From: a virus
Length of the DNA stretch: 21,507 bases
Direction: 5' to 3' (one strand)
Virus record (IMG/VR): IMGVR_UViG_3300021963_000754
Location: 1-21,507 of that record
Under the pieces are notes generated by a model, which saw only the letters and a program-made list of their open reading frames with translations, had not been told where the DNA came from and did no database searches. The translations under genes were made by a program, and so were the position numbers. Below are positions 21,332-21,507 of this stretch, piece after piece (the first letter of the stretch is position 1; each line of letters starts with the position of its first letter).

Positions 21332-21341
21332 CCCCCCCCGT

Positions 21342-21374
21342 GACTCTGCCCCTGCATGAAAGGGGTAGAGTCTT
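21342..21374 (+). terminator. Hairpin terminator after the amidoligase cassette
   Basis: GACTCTGCCCCT (21342-21353) pairs with AGGGGTAGAGTC (21361-21372) to give a 12-bp stem with one G-U pair and a 7-base loop, ten bases after the last stop codon. Only two T follow on plus, so termination may be partial, but stem strength and position make an end-of-operon role likely. Confidence 0.6.
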
Positions 21375-21377
21375 CCC

Positions 21378-21408
21378 AGGGGCCTTTTAGGGGCCTTCCA
21401 GGGGCCTT
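21378..21408. repeat. Three 11-bp-spaced copies of AGGGGCCTT
   Basis: Copies begin at 21378, 21389 and 21400, exactly 11 bp apart (one helical turn). Each has the AGGGGCCTT core with a variable final two bases. They follow directly after the cassette terminator. Confidence 0.8.
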
Positions 21409-21420
21409 GCAAAAGCTGCT

Positions 21421-21507
21421 CCGATCCCCTGGTCCGATCCCCTGGTCCGATCCCCTGGTCCGATCCCAGTCCGATCCCCTGGTCCGATCCCAGTCCGATC
21501 CCCTGGT
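21421..21507. repeat. Tandem GATC-containing repeats at the right edge
   Basis: Seven units fill the last 87 bases: CCGATCCCCTGGT (13 bp) three times, CCGATCCCAGT (11 bp), the 13-mer, the 11-mer, and the 13-mer. Every unit contains one GATC. The CCCCTGG part is the reverse complement of CCAGGGG found in the neighbouring 11-bp repeats. The array reaches the end of the window and may continue. It contains no gene. Confidence 0.9.

Noticed and set aside
21421-21507. CRISPR array
   Set aside because: Units are only 11-13 bp and directly adjacent, with no spacers and no cas genes.

Overview
The window is a stretch of a tailed double-stranded DNA phage with podovirus (T7-like) virion organisation. 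It is moderately GC-rich, very tightly packed, and uses Shine-Dalgarno type ribosome sites and recognisable sigma70-type promoters, so the host is a bacterium. The proteins fit a Gram-negative host best, but nothing here identifies it. I see no integrase, polymerase, lysis gene, tRNA or CRISPR array. The sequence alone does not say whether this is a free phage, a prophage or a metagenomic contig.

From position 1 to about 19.1 kb everything is read leftwards (minus strand) as one morphogenesis block. In transcription order it holds: small terminase; a 329-base regulatory gap; large terminase; two small proteins of unknown role; portal; a Bbp19-like small protein; scaffold; major capsid protein; three small beta-rich head or decoration candidates; a GT-A type glycosyltransferase; tail tubular proteins A and B; a T7 gp13-like GNAT-fold protein; three internal virion or DNA-ejection proteins (173, 536 and 1130 aa); and the start of a tail fibre that leaves the window at position 1. 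Most junctions are ATGA, TAATG or stop-start contacts, implying translational coupling. Two good internal promoters (TTGACA, 17-bp spacer, TATRNG-like -10) lie before the 132-aa gene and before the capsid gene. In both, the -35 box overlaps the stop codon of the gene before. The capsid mRNA has a roughly 120-base structured leader that folds its own ribosome site into a hairpin.

From 19.1 kb to the right edge the direction switches to plus. After a divergent promoter region comes a compact four-gene cassette: a 39-aa membrane peptide, a cysteine-rich amidoligase (glutamine-synthetase-like fold, Amidoligase_2 type), a class II glutamine amidotransferase with an N-terminal catalytic cysteine and a C-terminal zinc knuckle, and a 30-aa membrane peptide. 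A strong GC hairpin closes it. This pair looks like a phage-borne amide-bond-forming system: glutaminase plus ATP-dependent carboxylate-amine ligase. It is the most interesting content of the window.

The right edge is non-coding and built of short tandem repeats: three 11-mers of AGGGGCCTT type, then seven CCGATCCC-based units, each with a GATC. It may be a replication origin, a terminal repeat or a contig-end artefact.
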